Shown: positions 45,315 to 55,848, counted from the stretch's first letter. The stretch: 64,000 bases of DNA from Olivibacter sp. SDN3 (GCF_014334135.1 NZ_CP060497.1:4154001-4218000); one strand, 5' to 3'. The notes: generated by a model from the sequence alone, not told the origin. Numbers and translations are program-made.

Positions 45315-46760
45315 TTAGAATGCGGCACTTTTTGGTGTTCTAGGGAAGGGGATAACATCTCTAATGTTAGTCATTCCCGTAACAAATAAAACTAATCTTT
45401 CAAAACCTAGACCAAATCCAGCATGTGGGGCTGAACCAAATCTCCGTGTATCTAAAAACCAACTCATTTCATCTACAGGGATATGCATTTCTTCCATTCT
45501 CGCGATCAGCCGATCATACCGCTCTTCACGTTGCGATCCTCCCACTATTTCGCCAATGCCTGGGAAAAGTATATCCATAGCCCTTACCGTCTTTCTACCA
45601 TATTCGTCTGGTTCATTCATACGCATATAAAAAGCTTTGATGTTGGCCGGATAATCTGTTAAGATTACCGGTTTCTTAAAGTGCTTTTCAACTAGGTATC
45701 TTTCATGTTCCGATTGCAAATCAGTGCCCCATTCATCAATTACATATTTAAATTGCTTTTTCTGATTTGGTTTCGAACGCTTCAATATTTCAATGGCCTC
45801 TGAATAGGTTATCCTTTCAAAGTCATGTTCTAGGCAGAAGTTTAATTTGTCAATCAAATCCAATGCAGAACGCTCGTTTTGCGGTTTTGATTTCTCTTCT
45901 TCTGTCAATCGATTTTTAAGAAATTCAATCTCTTCACTACAGTTATCAAGTGCGTAACGGATGACATATTTTAATAGCTCTTCAGCTAAATCCATATTGT
46001 CGTGAAGATCGTAAAAAGCCATTTCAGGTTCTACCATCCAAAATTCGGCCAAGTGCCTGGTAGTATTAGAGTTTTCTGCGCGAAACGTAGGACCAAATGT
46101 GTAAATATTACCTAATGCCATCGCAGCTAGTTCACCTTCTAGTTGTCCGGATACCGTGAGGTTAGTCTGTTTTCCAAAAAAATCTTCTTTATAATCGATA
46201 AGACCATCTTCGTTCCGTGGAAGATTTTCAAAATCAAGTGTCGTGACCTTGAACATTTCTCCGGCGCCTTCTGCATCGGATCCGGTAATAATAGGTGTGT
46301 GTAAATAAACAAACCCCTTTTCATTGAAGAATTTGTGAATAGCAAAAGCTAAGGCATTCCGTACCTTAAAAACAGCATTAAACGTATTTGTACGAAAACG
46401 TAAATGTGCAATTTCGCGCAAAAATTCCAAGCTATGCTTTTTAGGTTGTAACGGAAAACGCTCGGGGTCACTATCTCCCAAAACAGCAATTTCTTTTGCC
46501 TTTACTTCAATTCGCTGGCCTTTACCTAGTGATTCTACCAAGGTGCCGTTAATGGAGACGGCCGCCCCGGTTGTTAAACGTTTCAATAAACGTTCATCGG
46601 TATTTTCAAAGTCAACAACTACCTGTATATTACTTAAACAAGAACCATCGTTAATGGCGAGAAACTGGTTGTTTCTAAATGTTTTAATCCAGCCTTTTAG
46701 CGTAATGTCAATGCCGTAATCTGTACTGTTTAAGAGTTCTTTTATTCTTGTGTGTGTCAT
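45315..46760 (-). CDS. asnS: Asparaginyl-tRNA synthetase
   Basis: 481 residues. Charges tRNA-Asn with asparagine. N-terminal OB-fold anticodon domain (about 1-110; [19 protein letters not shown]). Class IIb catalytic core: motif 2 [21 protein letters not shown] and motif 3 [15 protein letters not shown]. Length and motifs match AsnRS, not AspRS (AspRS motif 2 is FRDEDLRADRQPEFTQ). Presence of AsnRS implies direct asparaginylation. Confidence 0.95.
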   Translation of the reverse strand: MTHTRIKELLNSTDYGIDITLKGWIKTFRNNQFLAINDGSCLSNIQVVVDFENTDERLLKRLTTGAAVSINGTLVESLGKGQRIEVKAKEIAVLGDSDPERFPLQPKKHSLEFLREIAHLRFRTNTFNAVFKVRNALAFAIHKFFNEKGFVYLHTPIITGSDAEGAGEMFKVTTLDFENLPRNEDGLIDYKEDFFGKQTNLTVSGQLEGELAAMALGNIYTFGPTFRAENSNTTRHLAEFWMVEPEMAFYDLHDNMDLAEELLKYVIRYALDNCSEEIEFLKNRLTEEEKSKPQNERSALDLIDKLNFCLEHDFERITYSEAIEILKRSKPNQKKQFKYVIDEWGTDLQSEHERYLVEKHFKKPVILTDYPANIKAFYMRMNEPDEYGRKTVRAMDILFPGIGEIVGGSQREERYDRLIARMEEMHIPVDEMSWFLDTRRFGSAPHAGFGLGFERLVLFVTGMTNIRDVIPFPRTPKSAAF

Positions 46761-46843
46761 GTTATACTTTTGAATGCAACCTTGGCTTTCGCCATGGAGT
46801 GGTAAGCATTATACATATTAAAATCGTCTGTAATAGTTAACAA

Positions 46844-46873
46844 TAAACCTCCGAAATTACTTCCGGAGGTTTA
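46844..46873. terminator. Stem-loop between sucC and asnS
   Basis: TAAACCTCCG (46844-46853) and CGGAGGTTTA (46864-46873) form a perfect 10-bp stem downstream of the sucC stop. A good T-run is missing on either side, so it may be a weak terminator or processing site. Confidence 0.5.
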
Positions 46874-46922
46874 CTTAAATAAATTTCGCTATGCGTTGTT
46901 TTGGCAGACCGATAGCCAGAAT

Positions 46923-48113
46923 TTAAGAAAGTACTTTACTCACTAAATCTGCAGCTTCTTTTAATTGTATAGCAGAAAATACCTCCAAACCTGATTCATC
47001 AATCAGTTTTTTCGCTTCTTCAGCGTTGGTACCTTGTAAGCGTACAATAATTGGCACGGGAATATTTCCTATTTCATTATAAGCATCGATCACACCTTGT
47101 GCCACACGGTCGCAACGCACAATGCCACCAAATATGTTAATTAAGATAGCTTTTACATTAGGATCTTTTAAGATAATATTAAAGCCAGCTTTTACAGTTT
47201 CGGCGTTAGCAGTACCACCTACATCTAAAAAATTGGCAGGTTCGCCACCTGCGATCTTAATGATATCCATAGTCGCCATTGCTAGGCCGGCACCGTTTAC
47301 CATACAACCTACATTACCATCTAACTTAACATAGTTAAGATTAGAACGTCCTGCTTCTACTTCAGTAGGATCTTCTTCTGATAAATCGCGTAATTCTGCG
47401 TAATCTGGATGGCGGTACAATGCATTTTCATCTAGATTAACTTTAGCGTCAACAGCTAATATTTTATCGTCCGATGTTTTTAATACTGGATTGATTTCAA
47501 ATTGAGAAGAATCAGTTGATTCGTAAGCTTTATAAAGTGCGGCAACGAATTTTGTCATATCCTTGAATGCCGCTCCACTTAACCCAAGGTTAAAGGCAAT
47601 TTTTCTAGCTTGAAAGCCCTGTAAACCAACGGCAGGATCTACTTCTTCCTTTTGGATCAGGTGGGGTGTTTTTTCGGCAACTTCTTCAATATCCATACCG
47701 CCTTCGGTAGAATACATGATGATATTGCGTCCGCGCGATCTGTCCAATAGAACACTCATATAAAATTCTTTGGTTTCGCTGGCTCCAGGGTAGTACACAT
47801 CCTGTGCAATGAGCACTTTATTTACTTTTTTTCCAGCAGGACCAGTTTGCGGTGTAATAAGCTGCATGCCTATGATTTCTTTCGACTTTTCTCTAACTTC
47901 ATCGATGTTTTTAGCCAATTTCACACCGCCGCCCTTTCCCCGGCCTCCAGCATGGATTTGTGCCTTTACAACAACCCAATCCGAATTAAAATCTTGTTTT
48001 AACTTTTTTGCAGCCTCTACTGCTTGCTCAGGGTTGTCAGCAACAATGCCTTCCTGAATGCGCACGCCGAAGCTCTTTAATATAGCTTTACCTTGATATT
48101 CGTGAATGTTCAT
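46923..48113 (-). CDS. sucC: Succinyl-CoA synthetase beta subunit (ADP-forming)
   Basis: 396 residues, standard length. Catalyses succinyl-CoA + ADP + Pi to succinate + CoA + ATP in the TCA cycle with SucD (not in window). N-terminal ATP-grasp ([57 protein letters not shown]) and C-terminal CoA-ligase domain ([31 protein letters not shown]). Sits directly downstream of nuoD, 86 bp away on the same strand. Confidence 0.97.
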   Translation of the reverse strand: MNIHEYQGKAILKSFGVRIQEGIVADNPEQAVEAAKKLKQDFNSDWVVVKAQIHAGGRGKGGGVKLAKNIDEVREKSKEIIGMQLITPQTGPAGKKVNKVLIAQDVYYPGASETKEFYMSVLLDRSRGRNIIMYSTEGGMDIEEVAEKTPHLIQKEEVDPAVGLQGFQARKIAFNLGLSGAAFKDMTKFVAALYKAYESTDSSQFEINPVLKTSDDKILAVDAKVNLDENALYRHPDYAELRDLSEEDPTEVEAGRSNLNYVKLDGNVGCMVNGAGLAMATMDIIKIAGGEPANFLDVGGTANAETVKAGFNIILKDPNVKAILINIFGGIVRCDRVAQGVIDAYNEIGNIPVPIIVRLQGTNAEEAKKLIDESGLEVFSAIQLKEAADLVSKVLS

Positions 48114-48199
48114 TATTTAAGAATTTTGCGGTAAAAATAGTATTTTATATTGTATATACCAATGGAATTGATCCTTAAAAAGTAGATTTGTTGTACTTA

Positions 48200-49402
48200 T
48201 CATCGATCTACCTCACCTAATACAATATCAATCGAACCCAATATGGCAATTAGGTCTGCTATCAGAATATTTCTTGAAAGCTCAGGCAAAACAGAAAGAT
48301 TGGTAAAGCTTGGTCCTCTGGCTTTCACTCGTCTGGGAATATCCAAACGACCATCAGTGATAAAGTAGAATCCCAATTCACCTTTTGGATTCTCTGCACG
48401 TACATAATAATCCTGCGCTTTTGGGGAGACCTTTTTGGGAACAAGGGCTCGGGGATCAAAATCTGGCGTACGTTTAAGTTCCTTTTTTAAGCGTTCCAAA
48501 CACTGCTCAATAATTTTAACAGATTCTACGATTTCGTCAACTCTTACCTTATAGCGGTCCCAGCAGTCGCCTTTGGCACCCATTATACCCTGACCAATAG
48601 GAATATCGAAGTCTATCTCAGGATATACGGAATATTCATCAATCCTACGCAGGTCCCATTTTAATCCAGAAGCGCGTAACATAGGCCCGGAGCAACCATA
48701 ATTAATAGCAACATCCAATGGTAAAGCACCTATATTAGCGGTTCGGGAAATAAAAATTTGATTGTTTGTTAAGAGATCGTCCAATTCTACTAATTTTGGT
48801 TTAAAATAGTTAACAAACTCAGTGCATCTTTCTTCGAAACCAATAGGTAAGTCATAAAATAAACCTCCTACCCAGATATAATTATAGAGCATACGAGACC
48901 CAGAAGCCCATTCTAGCATATTCATGATATGTTCGCGGTCTCTAAAGCACCACATAAAAGGTGTAAAGGCGCCGATATCTATTCCATACGTACCTATAGC
49001 AATTAAATGAGAAGCAATACGATTCAATTCGCACACCAATACTCTAATATATTCGATCCGCTTTGGTATCTGTTTGTCAATGCCCAACATACGTTCTACC
49101 CCCATAACGAAGGCATGGCTGTTATTCATAGAAGCCAAATAGTCCATCCGATCAGTAAAGGGAATAGTTTTTCCGTAATTCATCGATTCTGCATGTTTTT
49201 CAAAACAACGATGTAGGTATCCCATATGAGGAACTACTTCCTTTACAATCTCGCCATCAGAAACTACTTCCAAACGCAAAACGCCATGTGTAGAGGGGTG
49301 TTGGGGGCCAATATTGATAATCATTTCCTCAGGACCTAAATTAGTCATCCGCTCCTGATACGCGTTTAATGCTGCGTTAGTATCCGTTGTCTCAGTAACC
49401 AT
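48200..49402 (-). CDS. nuoD: NADH-quinone oxidoreductase subunit D
   Basis: 400 residues. 49-kDa subunit of complex I with the quinone-site motif [19 protein letters not shown], hydrogenase-like fold and [17 protein letters not shown] near the C-terminus; helices include [19 protein letters not shown]. Follows nuoC on the same strand after 59 bp. The rest of complex I (A, B, E-N) is not adjacent; sucC follows instead of nuoE. Confidence 0.95.
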   Translation of the reverse strand: MVTETTDTNAALNAYQERMTNLGPEEMIINIGPQHPSTHGVLRLEVVSDGEIVKEVVPHMGYLHRCFEKHAESMNYGKTIPFTDRMDYLASMNNSHAFVMGVERMLGIDKQIPKRIEYIRVLVCELNRIASHLIAIGTYGIDIGAFTPFMWCFRDREHIMNMLEWASGSRMLYNYIWVGGLFYDLPIGFEERCTEFVNYFKPKLVELDDLLTNNQIFISRTANIGALPLDVAINYGCSGPMLRASGLKWDLRRIDEYSVYPEIDFDIPIGQGIMGAKGDCWDRYKVRVDEIVESVKIIEQCLERLKKELKRTPDFDPRALVPKKVSPKAQDYYVRAENPKGELGFYFITDGRLDIPRRVKARGPSFTNLSVLPELSRNILIADLIAILGSIDIVLGEVDR

Positions 49403-49461
49403 ATCTTTTACTTGTATATGATAGAATGCTATCCAAAGGAATAATAAATTAATCTTGCTAA

Positions 49462-49959
49462 TTAGTTAATCGGTATGCCATGATACGCATCGGCATCTTT
49501 ATAATCTTTACGTAACGGATACCCCCGCCAATCATCCGGTAAAAGAATACGTCTTAGATCTGGGTGACCTTTGAAAAATATACCAACCAAATCATAAGCC
49601 TCTCTTTCATGCCAGTTAGCACTTTGCCATACCGTACTTACACTGTCTACAGATGGTAACACAGAAGTGTCCCTTAAATTTTCAAGCTTTACTTTTAACG
49701 TAAGCTGTGTTTTATAGGGGATGGAAGCTAAGTGATAAACTACTCCGAAACCTTCATTCACACCGTAATCTACCCCCGATATACAGGATAGAAAGTCAAA
49801 CCAGGTTTCGTTATTCTCTCGAAGTTCTCTACAGACATCTAGTATATAGTCTCTATGTACTATCAATGTAGGCTGTAAACCTTCTAAATTCTCATCAACT
49901 ATACAGTCGTTTCCGAGTTTACGCTGTAGAATATTTTTTATTTCGCTAAGTTCTATCAT
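49462..49959 (-). CDS. nuoC: NADH-quinone oxidoreductase subunit C
   Basis: 165 residues. 30-kDa subunit of complex I. Signature [38 protein letters not shown] near 112-150. Four bp separate its ATG from the end of pdxH, so the two are in one transcript, followed by nuoD. No nuoB precedes it. Confidence 0.94.
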   Translation of the reverse strand: MIELSEIKNILQRKLGNDCIVDENLEGLQPTLIVHRDYILDVCRELRENNETWFDFLSCISGVDYGVNEGFGVVYHLASIPYKTQLTLKVKLENLRDTSVLPSVDSVSTVWQSANWHEREAYDLVGIFFKGHPDLRRILLPDDWRGYPLRKDYKDADAYHGIPIN

Positions 49960-49963
49960 GAGT

Positions 49964-50611
49964 TTAAGGGGCTAGACGTTCAATCAGCCAGTAATTTGAT
50001 TTTTTAGTATACAGAATTCTGTCATGCAGACGATTAGGGCGGCCTTGCCAAAATTCAACTGTTATAGGTTGTACAATATATCCTCCCCAATGTGGCGGCC
50101 GTGGTACCGATGTGCTTTTGTACTTCTGAGTTATCCGTTCTAAGTTGCTTTCAAGAACGGCCCTGTCAGCAATGATCGTACTTTGCGGCGAGGCCCAGGC
50201 TCCTAACTGACTACCAATGGGTCGCGAATGAAAATAAGAGTCTGAAACCTCGCTACTTGTCTTATCTACAAAACCCTTAATGCGAACTTGCCGCTCGAGA
50301 TCAGGCCAAAAGAAAACTAGAGAGGCTTTGTTGTTAACGATCAAATCCTGTCCTTTTTGACTATTATAGTTCGTAAAGAAAACAAAACCGTTATCTTCTA
50401 CACCTTTCAACAACACAATACGGGCTGAAGGCGAACCTTCGCGATCAACCGTTGCTAAAGTCATCGCATTCACTTCTATAACACACGCTTTAATCGCTTG
50501 CTCGAACCAAAATTTAAATTGTTCAATCGGGTTTTTTTTAACTTCATTTTCAGTAAGCTTAGATCTTTTGTAATCAGTTCTGATAGCGTTAATAGTTGTT
50601 TCTTTATGCAT
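49964..50611 (-). CDS. pdxH: Pyridoxamine 5'-phosphate oxidase
   Basis: 215 residues from the ATG ending at 50611 (a TTG nine bases out is in frame). Oxidises PNP/PMP to PLP with FMN. Motifs: ASVFFxN-type loop as FVFFTNYNSQKGQDLIVNNKASLVFFW, RQVRIKGFVDKTSSE and VQPITVEFWQGRPNRLHDRI with the FMN/PLP-binding residues. Directly upstream of nuoC, an unexpected partner. It could supply PLP, which matters for BioF, BioA and the MocR regulator elsewhere in the window. Confidence 0.94.
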   Translation of the reverse strand: MHKETTINAIRTDYKRSKLTENEVKKNPIEQFKFWFEQAIKACVIEVNAMTLATVDREGSPSARIVLLKGVEDNGFVFFTNYNSQKGQDLIVNNKASLVFFWPDLERQVRIKGFVDKTSSEVSDSYFHSRPIGSQLGAWASPQSTIIADRAVLESNLERITQKYKSTSVPRPPHWGGYIVQPITVEFWQGRPNRLHDRILYTKKSNYWLIERLAP

Positions 50612-50811
50612 GAGTGGCAATCCTTCTTTTTTTGCACATCTTGTTTAACTACAAACATAAAAAAACATGTGAATTAATACACTCAAAATGCATAAATTGA
50701 CGGAAATCTGAATGCAAAATTTGTACTTAGCTTGATATCTGAGTGTGGTTCAACAATTAGGTCTAATATTTGTTGTATATTTATATTAGCGGATCGTCAA
50801 TTTTTTTATTT

Positions 50812-51372
50812 ATGCTTAGCAACAATACTCCCCAAAAAGGCAGCTTACTGCTCTCTGAACCTTTCATGATGGACCCAAATTTTAGACGCTCTGTTGTTCT
50901 ACTATGCGAGCATGAGGAAGAAAGTATAGGTTTAGTATTAAATCAACCAAGCGCACTTTTATTAAAAGATGTCATGAACGGTATGCCAGACGCCGAATAT
51001 CAATTATTCATTGGAGGGCCAGTGGGGCAGGATAGTGTACAATTTGTGCATAAATGTTATGATCGATTAAACAGTGGTGTAGAAATAGGAGAAGGCTTAT
51101 ACTGGGGTGGTAATTTCGAAGCACTGCAGTTACTTATTAAAGAAAAGGCTATTGGGTTAGATGAGATTAAATTTTTTATTGGATATTCCGGTTGGGGAGA
51201 GGGACAATTAGAAAAAGAGCTTAGAGAAAATACTTGGATGATAGGTAACAGTTATCATCCCGATATAATATTTGTAAATGACGAGGAAAACTTATGGAAA
51301 CAAGCTGTCATCAGCTTGGGGCCACGTTATGCACATGTCGCAGGCTTCCCACAAAATCCTATGTGGAATTAG
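50812..51372 (+). CDS. AlgH/YqgE family protein
   Basis: 186 residues from the ATG at 50812; an in-frame start at 50770 (TTG) has no support. Motifs: KGSLLLSEPFMMDPNFRRSVVLLCEH, SIGLVLNQP, FIGGPVGQDSV, GYSGWGEGQLEKELRENTW. A conserved single-domain family of unclear function (transcription-linked in Pseudomonas alginate work). Its stop codon lies within the left arm of a strong palindromic terminator. Confidence 0.9.
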   Translation: MLSNNTPQKGSLLLSEPFMMDPNFRRSVVLLCEHEEESIGLVLNQPSALLLKDVMNGMPDAEYQLFIGGPVGQDSVQFVHKCYDRLNSGVEIGEGLYWGGNFEALQLLIKEKAIGLDEIKFFIGYSGWGEGQLEKELRENTWMIGNSYHPDIIFVNDEENLWKQAVISLGPRYAHVAGFPQNPMWN

Positions 51373-51414
51373 TGAGTTACGATAAAAAAGCACTCTTTTT
51401 TATCGTAACTCACT
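51371..51414. terminator. Bidirectional terminator
   Basis: A perfect 19-bp inverted repeat (51371-51389 and 51396-51414) with a 6-nt loop, with A-rich and T-rich arms, lies between the convergent algH-like and NtrC-type genes. The stop codon of the first gene lies at its left edge, and the NtrC stop is 12 bp beyond its right edge. Confidence 0.85.
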
Positions 51415-51425
51415 AAGTAATTATA

Positions 51426-52841
51426 TTAATTTTCCCTTTTCAATCCGTATTTCTCTATTTTACTATAGAGATGGCTGCGCTGGATTTCAATATCATCAGC
51501 TGTTTTTGATACATTCCACGCATTATTCTCTAATTTATACTTGATATATTCACGTTCGGCATGATCTTTATATTCTTGAAAAGAAGAGAACTGGTCAAAA
51601 TGATTCAATGCAACAGCTTTTTTGTCTTCGCTGCCATTGATAGAACCATTCGTACCTAAGGAGTGGTCTGCCGTTGTAGCGCCACCTGGGTTTGCATAGG
51701 CATAAACATCTTTGTCGGTAATCGATTTGTCACTTAAGATAATCAGCCGTTCTACCATATTTCGTAATTCACGGATATTTCCGGTCCACTGTAAGGATTT
51801 TAAAGCCTCAATGCCACTATTCGATATTTTCTTTATAGGCATACCGTAGTCGGAACATATTTCTTCGCAAAATTGTTCTGCAATAATTGGTATATCACTT
51901 CTACGTTCGGATAAAGGCGGAACATGTATTAGAATAACGCTTAAACGATGGTAAAGGTCCATACGGAAATTCCCGGCTTCGATCTCTTTTTGTAAATCTT
52001 TATTAGTCGCTGCGATCACCCGTACATTTACTTCTATTTCTTTATCGCCTCCAACACGTGTGATCTTATTTTCTTGTAATGCCCGTAAAACTTTTGCCTG
52101 AGCAGAGAGACTCATGTCACCTATTTCATCCAAAAATAAGGTGCCCTTATCCGCTTGTTCGAACTTACCTATACGTTGCTTAACCGCCGAGGTAAAAGAG
52201 CCTTTTTCATGTCCAAACAGTTCACTTTCAATTAATTCAGAGGGTATGGCAGCACAGTTTACTTCAATGAGAGGAGAATTGGCTCTGCTCGATTTTTCGT
52301 GTAGCCACCTGGCAACAAGCTCTTTACCGCTTCCATTGGCGCCTGTAATCAATACACGAGCTTCCGTAGGAGCAACTCGTTCAATAGTTTCCTTAATTTT
52401 AGATATAGCTTCTGACTCACCTAGAATTTCCCGGGTTTTACTAACCCGTCTTTTCAGAACCTTAGTTTCGGTCACCAACGTACCTCGCTCTAGGGCATTA
52501 CGAACGGTAATCAACAAGCGATTCAAATCAGGTGGTTTGGAAATGAAATCATAAGCACCCCTTTTACTTGCCTCCACTGCAGTTTCAACTGTACCGTGGC
52601 CGGAGATCATGATAAATGGTAAATCTGGTTTGATATTTAAGGCTTCTGTTAGCACTTCCATGCCGTCCATACGGCCCATCTTAATATCACATAGCACGAG
52701 GTTAATGGTGTCTTTCTTGATGACTTCAAGTCCATCAAGACCATTATCTACGTCTACTACCTGATAATCTTCGTATTCTAAAATCTCCCTCAAGGTGCTT
52801 CTAATCGCACGCTCATCATCAATGATTAATATTTTAGCCAT
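51426..52841 (-). CDS. NtrC/AtoC-type sigma-54-dependent response regulator
   Basis: 471 residues. Receiver domain with phospho-acceptor D52 (LVLCDIKMGRMDG), AAA+ domain with Walker A GANGSGKELVARW at 167-179, Walker B GTLFLDEIGDM at 233-243, and a Fis-type HTH at the end (VSKTADDIEIQRSHLYSKIEKYG). The sigma-54 contact loop, normally GAFTGA, reads GSFTSA (214-219), keeping the key F and T. No histidine kinase is adjacent. Last before RNase P RNA. Confidence 0.92.
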   Translation of the reverse strand: MAKILIIDDERAIRSTLREILEYEDYQVVDVDNGLDGLEVIKKDTINLVLCDIKMGRMDGMEVLTEALNIKPDLPFIMISGHGTVETAVEASKRGAYDFISKPPDLNRLLITVRNALERGTLVTETKVLKRRVSKTREILGESEAISKIKETIERVAPTEARVLITGANGSGKELVARWLHEKSSRANSPLIEVNCAAIPSELIESELFGHEKGSFTSAVKQRIGKFEQADKGTLFLDEIGDMSLSAQAKVLRALQENKITRVGGDKEIEVNVRVIAATNKDLQKEIEAGNFRMDLYHRLSVILIHVPPLSERRSDIPIIAEQFCEEICSDYGMPIKKISNSGIEALKSLQWTGNIRELRNMVERLIILSDKSITDKDVYAYANPGGATTADHSLGTNGSINGSEDKKAVALNHFDQFSSFQEYKDHAEREYIKYKLENNAWNVSKTADDIEIQRSHLYSKIEKYGLKREN

Positions 52842-52901
52842 AATTGTTTATTGCGAATAACCACGCAATTTTAATATGCTGAATCGTTATATTCGATATA
52901 A

Positions 52902-53278
52902 AAAAGCAAGTTTATAAGCCGGATTCTGTATCTGACAATCGCAGATTTCTATCATTTATCTAGCCTTATGATTACTCATAAGGTCTAACGACCTACCCAT
53001 CCTAAGTTCGCCAGCTGGCGAAGAGAGCGAGCAACCCTCATCTCAGGACCTATTTGGTCTTTCAATTCCCGGGGTTTACCGCAATGTATGTCGCCATACA
53101 AGGCTGTGAGCTCTTACCTCACATTTTCACCCTTACTCCGATAAATCGGGGCGGTTTGTTTTCTGTGGCACTTTCCGTTCCTGATTTATCAGGACCTTCC
53201 TGTTAGGAAGCGAGATGCTCTGTATTGTCCGGACTTTCCTCCTCACCAAAAGGTGCGGCGATAGAACAACTTGCTTTT
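52902..53278 (-). ncRNA. rnpB: RNase P RNA (class A)
   Basis: Catalytic RNA that trims tRNA 5' ends. Minus-strand landmarks: the 5' block GAGGAAAGTCCGGAC (complement of 53228-53242) and the 3' block ACAGAATCCGGCTTA (complement of 52914-52928). The two ends form P1: AAGCAAGTT (complement 53268-53276) pairs with AACTTGCTT (52904-52912), and a U-run follows. Length about 375 nt. Any short open frame inside, such as 53133-53333, is incidental. Confidence 0.95.
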
Positions 53279-53401
53279 GGTGCAAACCTACTACAAAAAT
53301 ATTAAAATTGGAAATAGCAATTATAGCTATCAAGGAAGAGCTGTTAAATATCGCAAACTTCAGTATATACCGACTATTAGCACTTAGTTACTTATTTTAT
53401 T

Positions 53402-53839
53402 TTACTCGTTTTGCATAGTACAGTTTTTCAGATATCCATTTACTTCCTCCGTAGTGATTAAGCCGAGTTCGTTGCCAAATGAATTACCAACATAAGTGAG
53501 GATATAAGCTATTTCTTGATCGGTCAAACTAATGTTGGCTGGCATTTCTGTGTCAAAACCCCTTCCATTTATTGTTATGGTCTTAGACATGCCGTATTTT
53601 ACTATACAGGGAAGGTTTGGTCGGTGTTGTTTAATAAAATTTGTGTCCGTTAGTGGAGGATATAGATTTCCTAACCCTTCGCCATCATTATTGTGACAAT
53701 TCTCACATTTTGAAGTGTACAATGATTTGCCATTTGTAAAAAACTGTGCTTTTTTTATCTGTTCTTCGCCTTGGCAGGAACCTATTATTAAAACTATCGT
53801 TAAAATAGCTAGCAAGCTACAGGTTGATTTGGACAACAT
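53402..53839 (-). CDS. Class I cytochrome c lipoprotein
   Basis: 145 residues. Lipobox GSCQ (Cys22) predicts membrane anchoring. Heme site C45-E-N-C48-H49, and axial Met in DTEMPANISLTDQEIAYILTYV. Small electron carrier, probably periplasmic. Two bp downstream of the SCO gene, so one transcript; the pair suggests assembly of, or donation to, a copper-containing oxidase. Confidence 0.9.
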   Translation of the reverse strand: MLSKSTCSLLAILTIVLIIGSCQGEEQIKKAQFFTNGKSLYTSKCENCHNNDGEGLGNLYPPLTDTNFIKQHRPNLPCIVKYGMSKTITINGRGFDTEMPANISLTDQEIAYILTYVGNSFGNELGLITTEEVNGYLKNCTMQNE

Positions 53840-53841
53840 GG

Positions 53842-54486
53842 CTATCGATATTCTTCTAATAAGATGTCCATATCTTTTAAAAGTTGCGCAACCTGCTCGT
53901 CGTCGGTACCATCATATGCTCCACGTATTTTTTTCTCTTTATCTATTAAAATAAACCAACCCTGATGCTCGAATCCACCCGGAGCACTTTCATCTTCCTT
54001 GGCATATACCATGTAACGATTTGCCATACCATAGATAGCTTCTTCAGTTCCATGTACAAATTGCCATTGATTTCCTTCAACGCCCAGTTTGTTAGCGTAT
54101 TTTTTGAGCACCCATGGCGTGTCGTATTTCGTGTCAATGCTATGTGAAAGTATTTTAACTTCTTCGTTGCCCTTATACTTTTTCAGTACCTTTAGGAGAT
54201 TTTTACTCATGATAGGGCAAATACTCGGACAAGAAGTAAAGAAAAAATCAGCAACATAAATGCTATTGTTGAATGTTTTATTGTTAATAACAATACTATC
54301 TTGGTTTACAAAAGAAAAATCAGGAATTGTTTGGTAAACAGTATCTATCACTGTTTTTCCGTCAATTTCTTTGGTGATGGTTTCTCTTTCTCCAAGAACC
54401 GGTAGTTTATCTTCTGTGTTATTACAGCCTATAAATAAGTGTATAACTAATAAGGCAGCAATATAGTTTTTAAGAAATGATAACAT
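53842..54486 (-). CDS. SCO1/SenC family copper chaperone lipoprotein
   Basis: 214 residues. Lipoprotein signal with Cys21 (FIGCNN). Thioredoxin fold with copper site FFFTSCPSICPIM (C86, C90) and a conserved His in FEHQGWFILIDKEK. Supplies Cu to the CuA site of cytochrome c oxidase. It lies 9 bp from the upstream lipoprotein gene and 2 bp before the cytochrome c gene. Confidence 0.92.
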   Translation of the reverse strand: MLSFLKNYIAALLVIHLFIGCNNTEDKLPVLGERETITKEIDGKTVIDTVYQTIPDFSFVNQDSIVINNKTFNNSIYVADFFFTSCPSICPIMSKNLLKVLKKYKGNEEVKILSHSIDTKYDTPWVLKKYANKLGVEGNQWQFVHGTEEAIYGMANRYMVYAKEDESAPGGFEHQGWFILIDKEKKIRGAYDGTDDEQVAQLLKDMDILLEEYR

Positions 54487-54495
54487 TTTATATGG

Positions 54496-54933
54496 CTATT
54501 TGTACTTTTCTAATACTTGTTGACTTTCTGCGCTTGCTTTAGCAAATTTAACCTTGACCTCTTGTATTTTCCCTAGCTCTCCCTGTAGGTAATTGCGGAC
54601 TTCTTCGGGAGTTTTATCTTCTTGATCGGCGTCAAACTCGTGCATCCAATCCGTCATCGATTCATTAGCCTCTTTTAATTTTTCTTGTAAGTTTGCTAAA
54701 TTCTCCTTTTCAAGTGTTGTATCTAGAGCTGGATTAATCTTTTTAAGACTATCCATTTTAGTTAGTAAAATACTTACCTTCAGGTTGTCTCGTACAATTG
54801 TCCCCATTTTAGGCATAATAGAGTCGTGAACAGCAATTACTTCGTCCTGCAATTGTTGGTTCTCATTAGCAATGTTGTTGCAGGCCGATAATGAGGTTAG
54901 TGCAATTGCTAAATATAAAAGAGAATGTTTCAT
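54496..54933 (-). CDS. Hypothetical lipoprotein of the SCO operon
   Basis: 145 residues. Lipobox LSAC (Cys18). The rest is mostly helix with charged heptad-like stretches (VRDNLKVSILLTKMDSL, ENLANLQEKLKEANESM), suggesting a periplasmic coiled coil. No family recognised; first gene of the lipoprotein-SCO-cytochrome c unit. Confidence 0.65.
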   Translation of the reverse strand: MKHSLLYLAIALTSLSACNNIANENQQLQDEVIAVHDSIMPKMGTIVRDNLKVSILLTKMDSLKKINPALDTTLEKENLANLQEKLKEANESMTDWMHEFDADQEDKTPEEVRNYLQGELGKIQEVKVKFAKASAESQQVLEKYK

Positions 54934-55012
54934 ATGCGTATTTATTTTAGTGCAAATTCAAATCATTTGCAAACCTATAAAAAAAGGATGTATTAATGTA
55001 AGGTAGCAGTCG

Positions 55013-55642
55013 TTAAATAGCAACAGGCATATAAAATTCAGCTTCTTTTGTCGTATCTACTTTTACGATACCCGCTAAAATCATATTTACCAGCAAACGT
55101 TGGGTCTTTCTTCTTGAGAGCTTAAGGTGTTTGCAAATATCTATCAATAGTACTTTATCATGTTCATTCAGATAGTTAAGAAGCTGTTTTTCTTTATCAG
55201 TATAGGTGATTAAAACGCCATCAGAAGTTGTGTGCCTTTTCAGTACGTCTACCACAACCTTTCCAGCAAGTAAACTTTTGTCTTTTACACGGATATATAC
55301 CCACCATTTGCCATCTTCGTTAAGAGCATAATGTGGTTTTACATCGCTTTCTGGAATTTCTGCAATTAAGACCAGTTTGTCGTCAATAGCTGCTTCTTCA
55401 AACTTAATTTCTATGGCAGGTCTGCAGTATCGATGGGCAGCTTTTTCAAGAATGTATCTTTCTTCATCCTCATTCTTTACGCCTATTATTTGACCATCAT
55501 CTGCTACACCAATCAATAGTCGCCCGCCTTTATTGTTTGCAAAGGCAACCAAGGTTTTGGCAATTTTACTTTCATTGCTGATTTTGTTTTTAAAATCCAG
55601 CTGTTCTCCTTCTCCCTGTAAAATAGCAGCTTTTATTTTCAT
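55013..55642 (-). CDS. AlbA_2 (Schlafen-like) DNA-binding protein with winged helix
   Basis: 209 residues. AlbA_2 domain: QGEGEQLDFKNKISNESKIAKTLVAFANNKGGRLLIGVADDGQIIGV, continuing to YVRVKDKSLLAG. The C-terminal ~60 residues (IDICKHLKLSRRKTQRLLVNMILAGIV) form a winged helix. Likely a nucleic-acid-binding regulator; target unknown. Neighbours are not co-transcribed in an obvious way. Confidence 0.75.
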   Translation of the reverse strand: MKIKAAILQGEGEQLDFKNKISNESKIAKTLVAFANNKGGRLLIGVADDGQIIGVKNEDEERYILEKAAHRYCRPAIEIKFEEAAIDDKLVLIAEIPESDVKPHYALNEDGKWWVYIRVKDKSLLAGKVVVDVLKRHTTSDGVLITYTDKEKQLLNYLNEHDKVLLIDICKHLKLSRRKTQRLLVNMILAGIVKVDTTKEAEFYMPVAI

Positions 55643-55848
55643 CTATATAAATTATTGATATTTTGTTTTTTATAACACTAATGAGCTCGCGTACGCTCGG
55701 TTATTGATCGACTCTTGTCTATGTTGACAATAAGACCGCAAAGCTAAGTTGTCCTTAAATAGTAAGTGAGCTGCATAAGCTATTTATTGTTTATTATTCT
55801 GATCAATAGTTGAGGTGAGTGTCGTCAGACTTAACCTTTACCGGTGGA

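Noticed and set aside
52114-52554. 146-residue frame antisense to the NtrC-type gene
   Set aside because: Entirely a shadow of a conserved coding frame; no family features.
53133-53333. 66-residue frame
   Set aside because: Falls inside the RNase P RNA.
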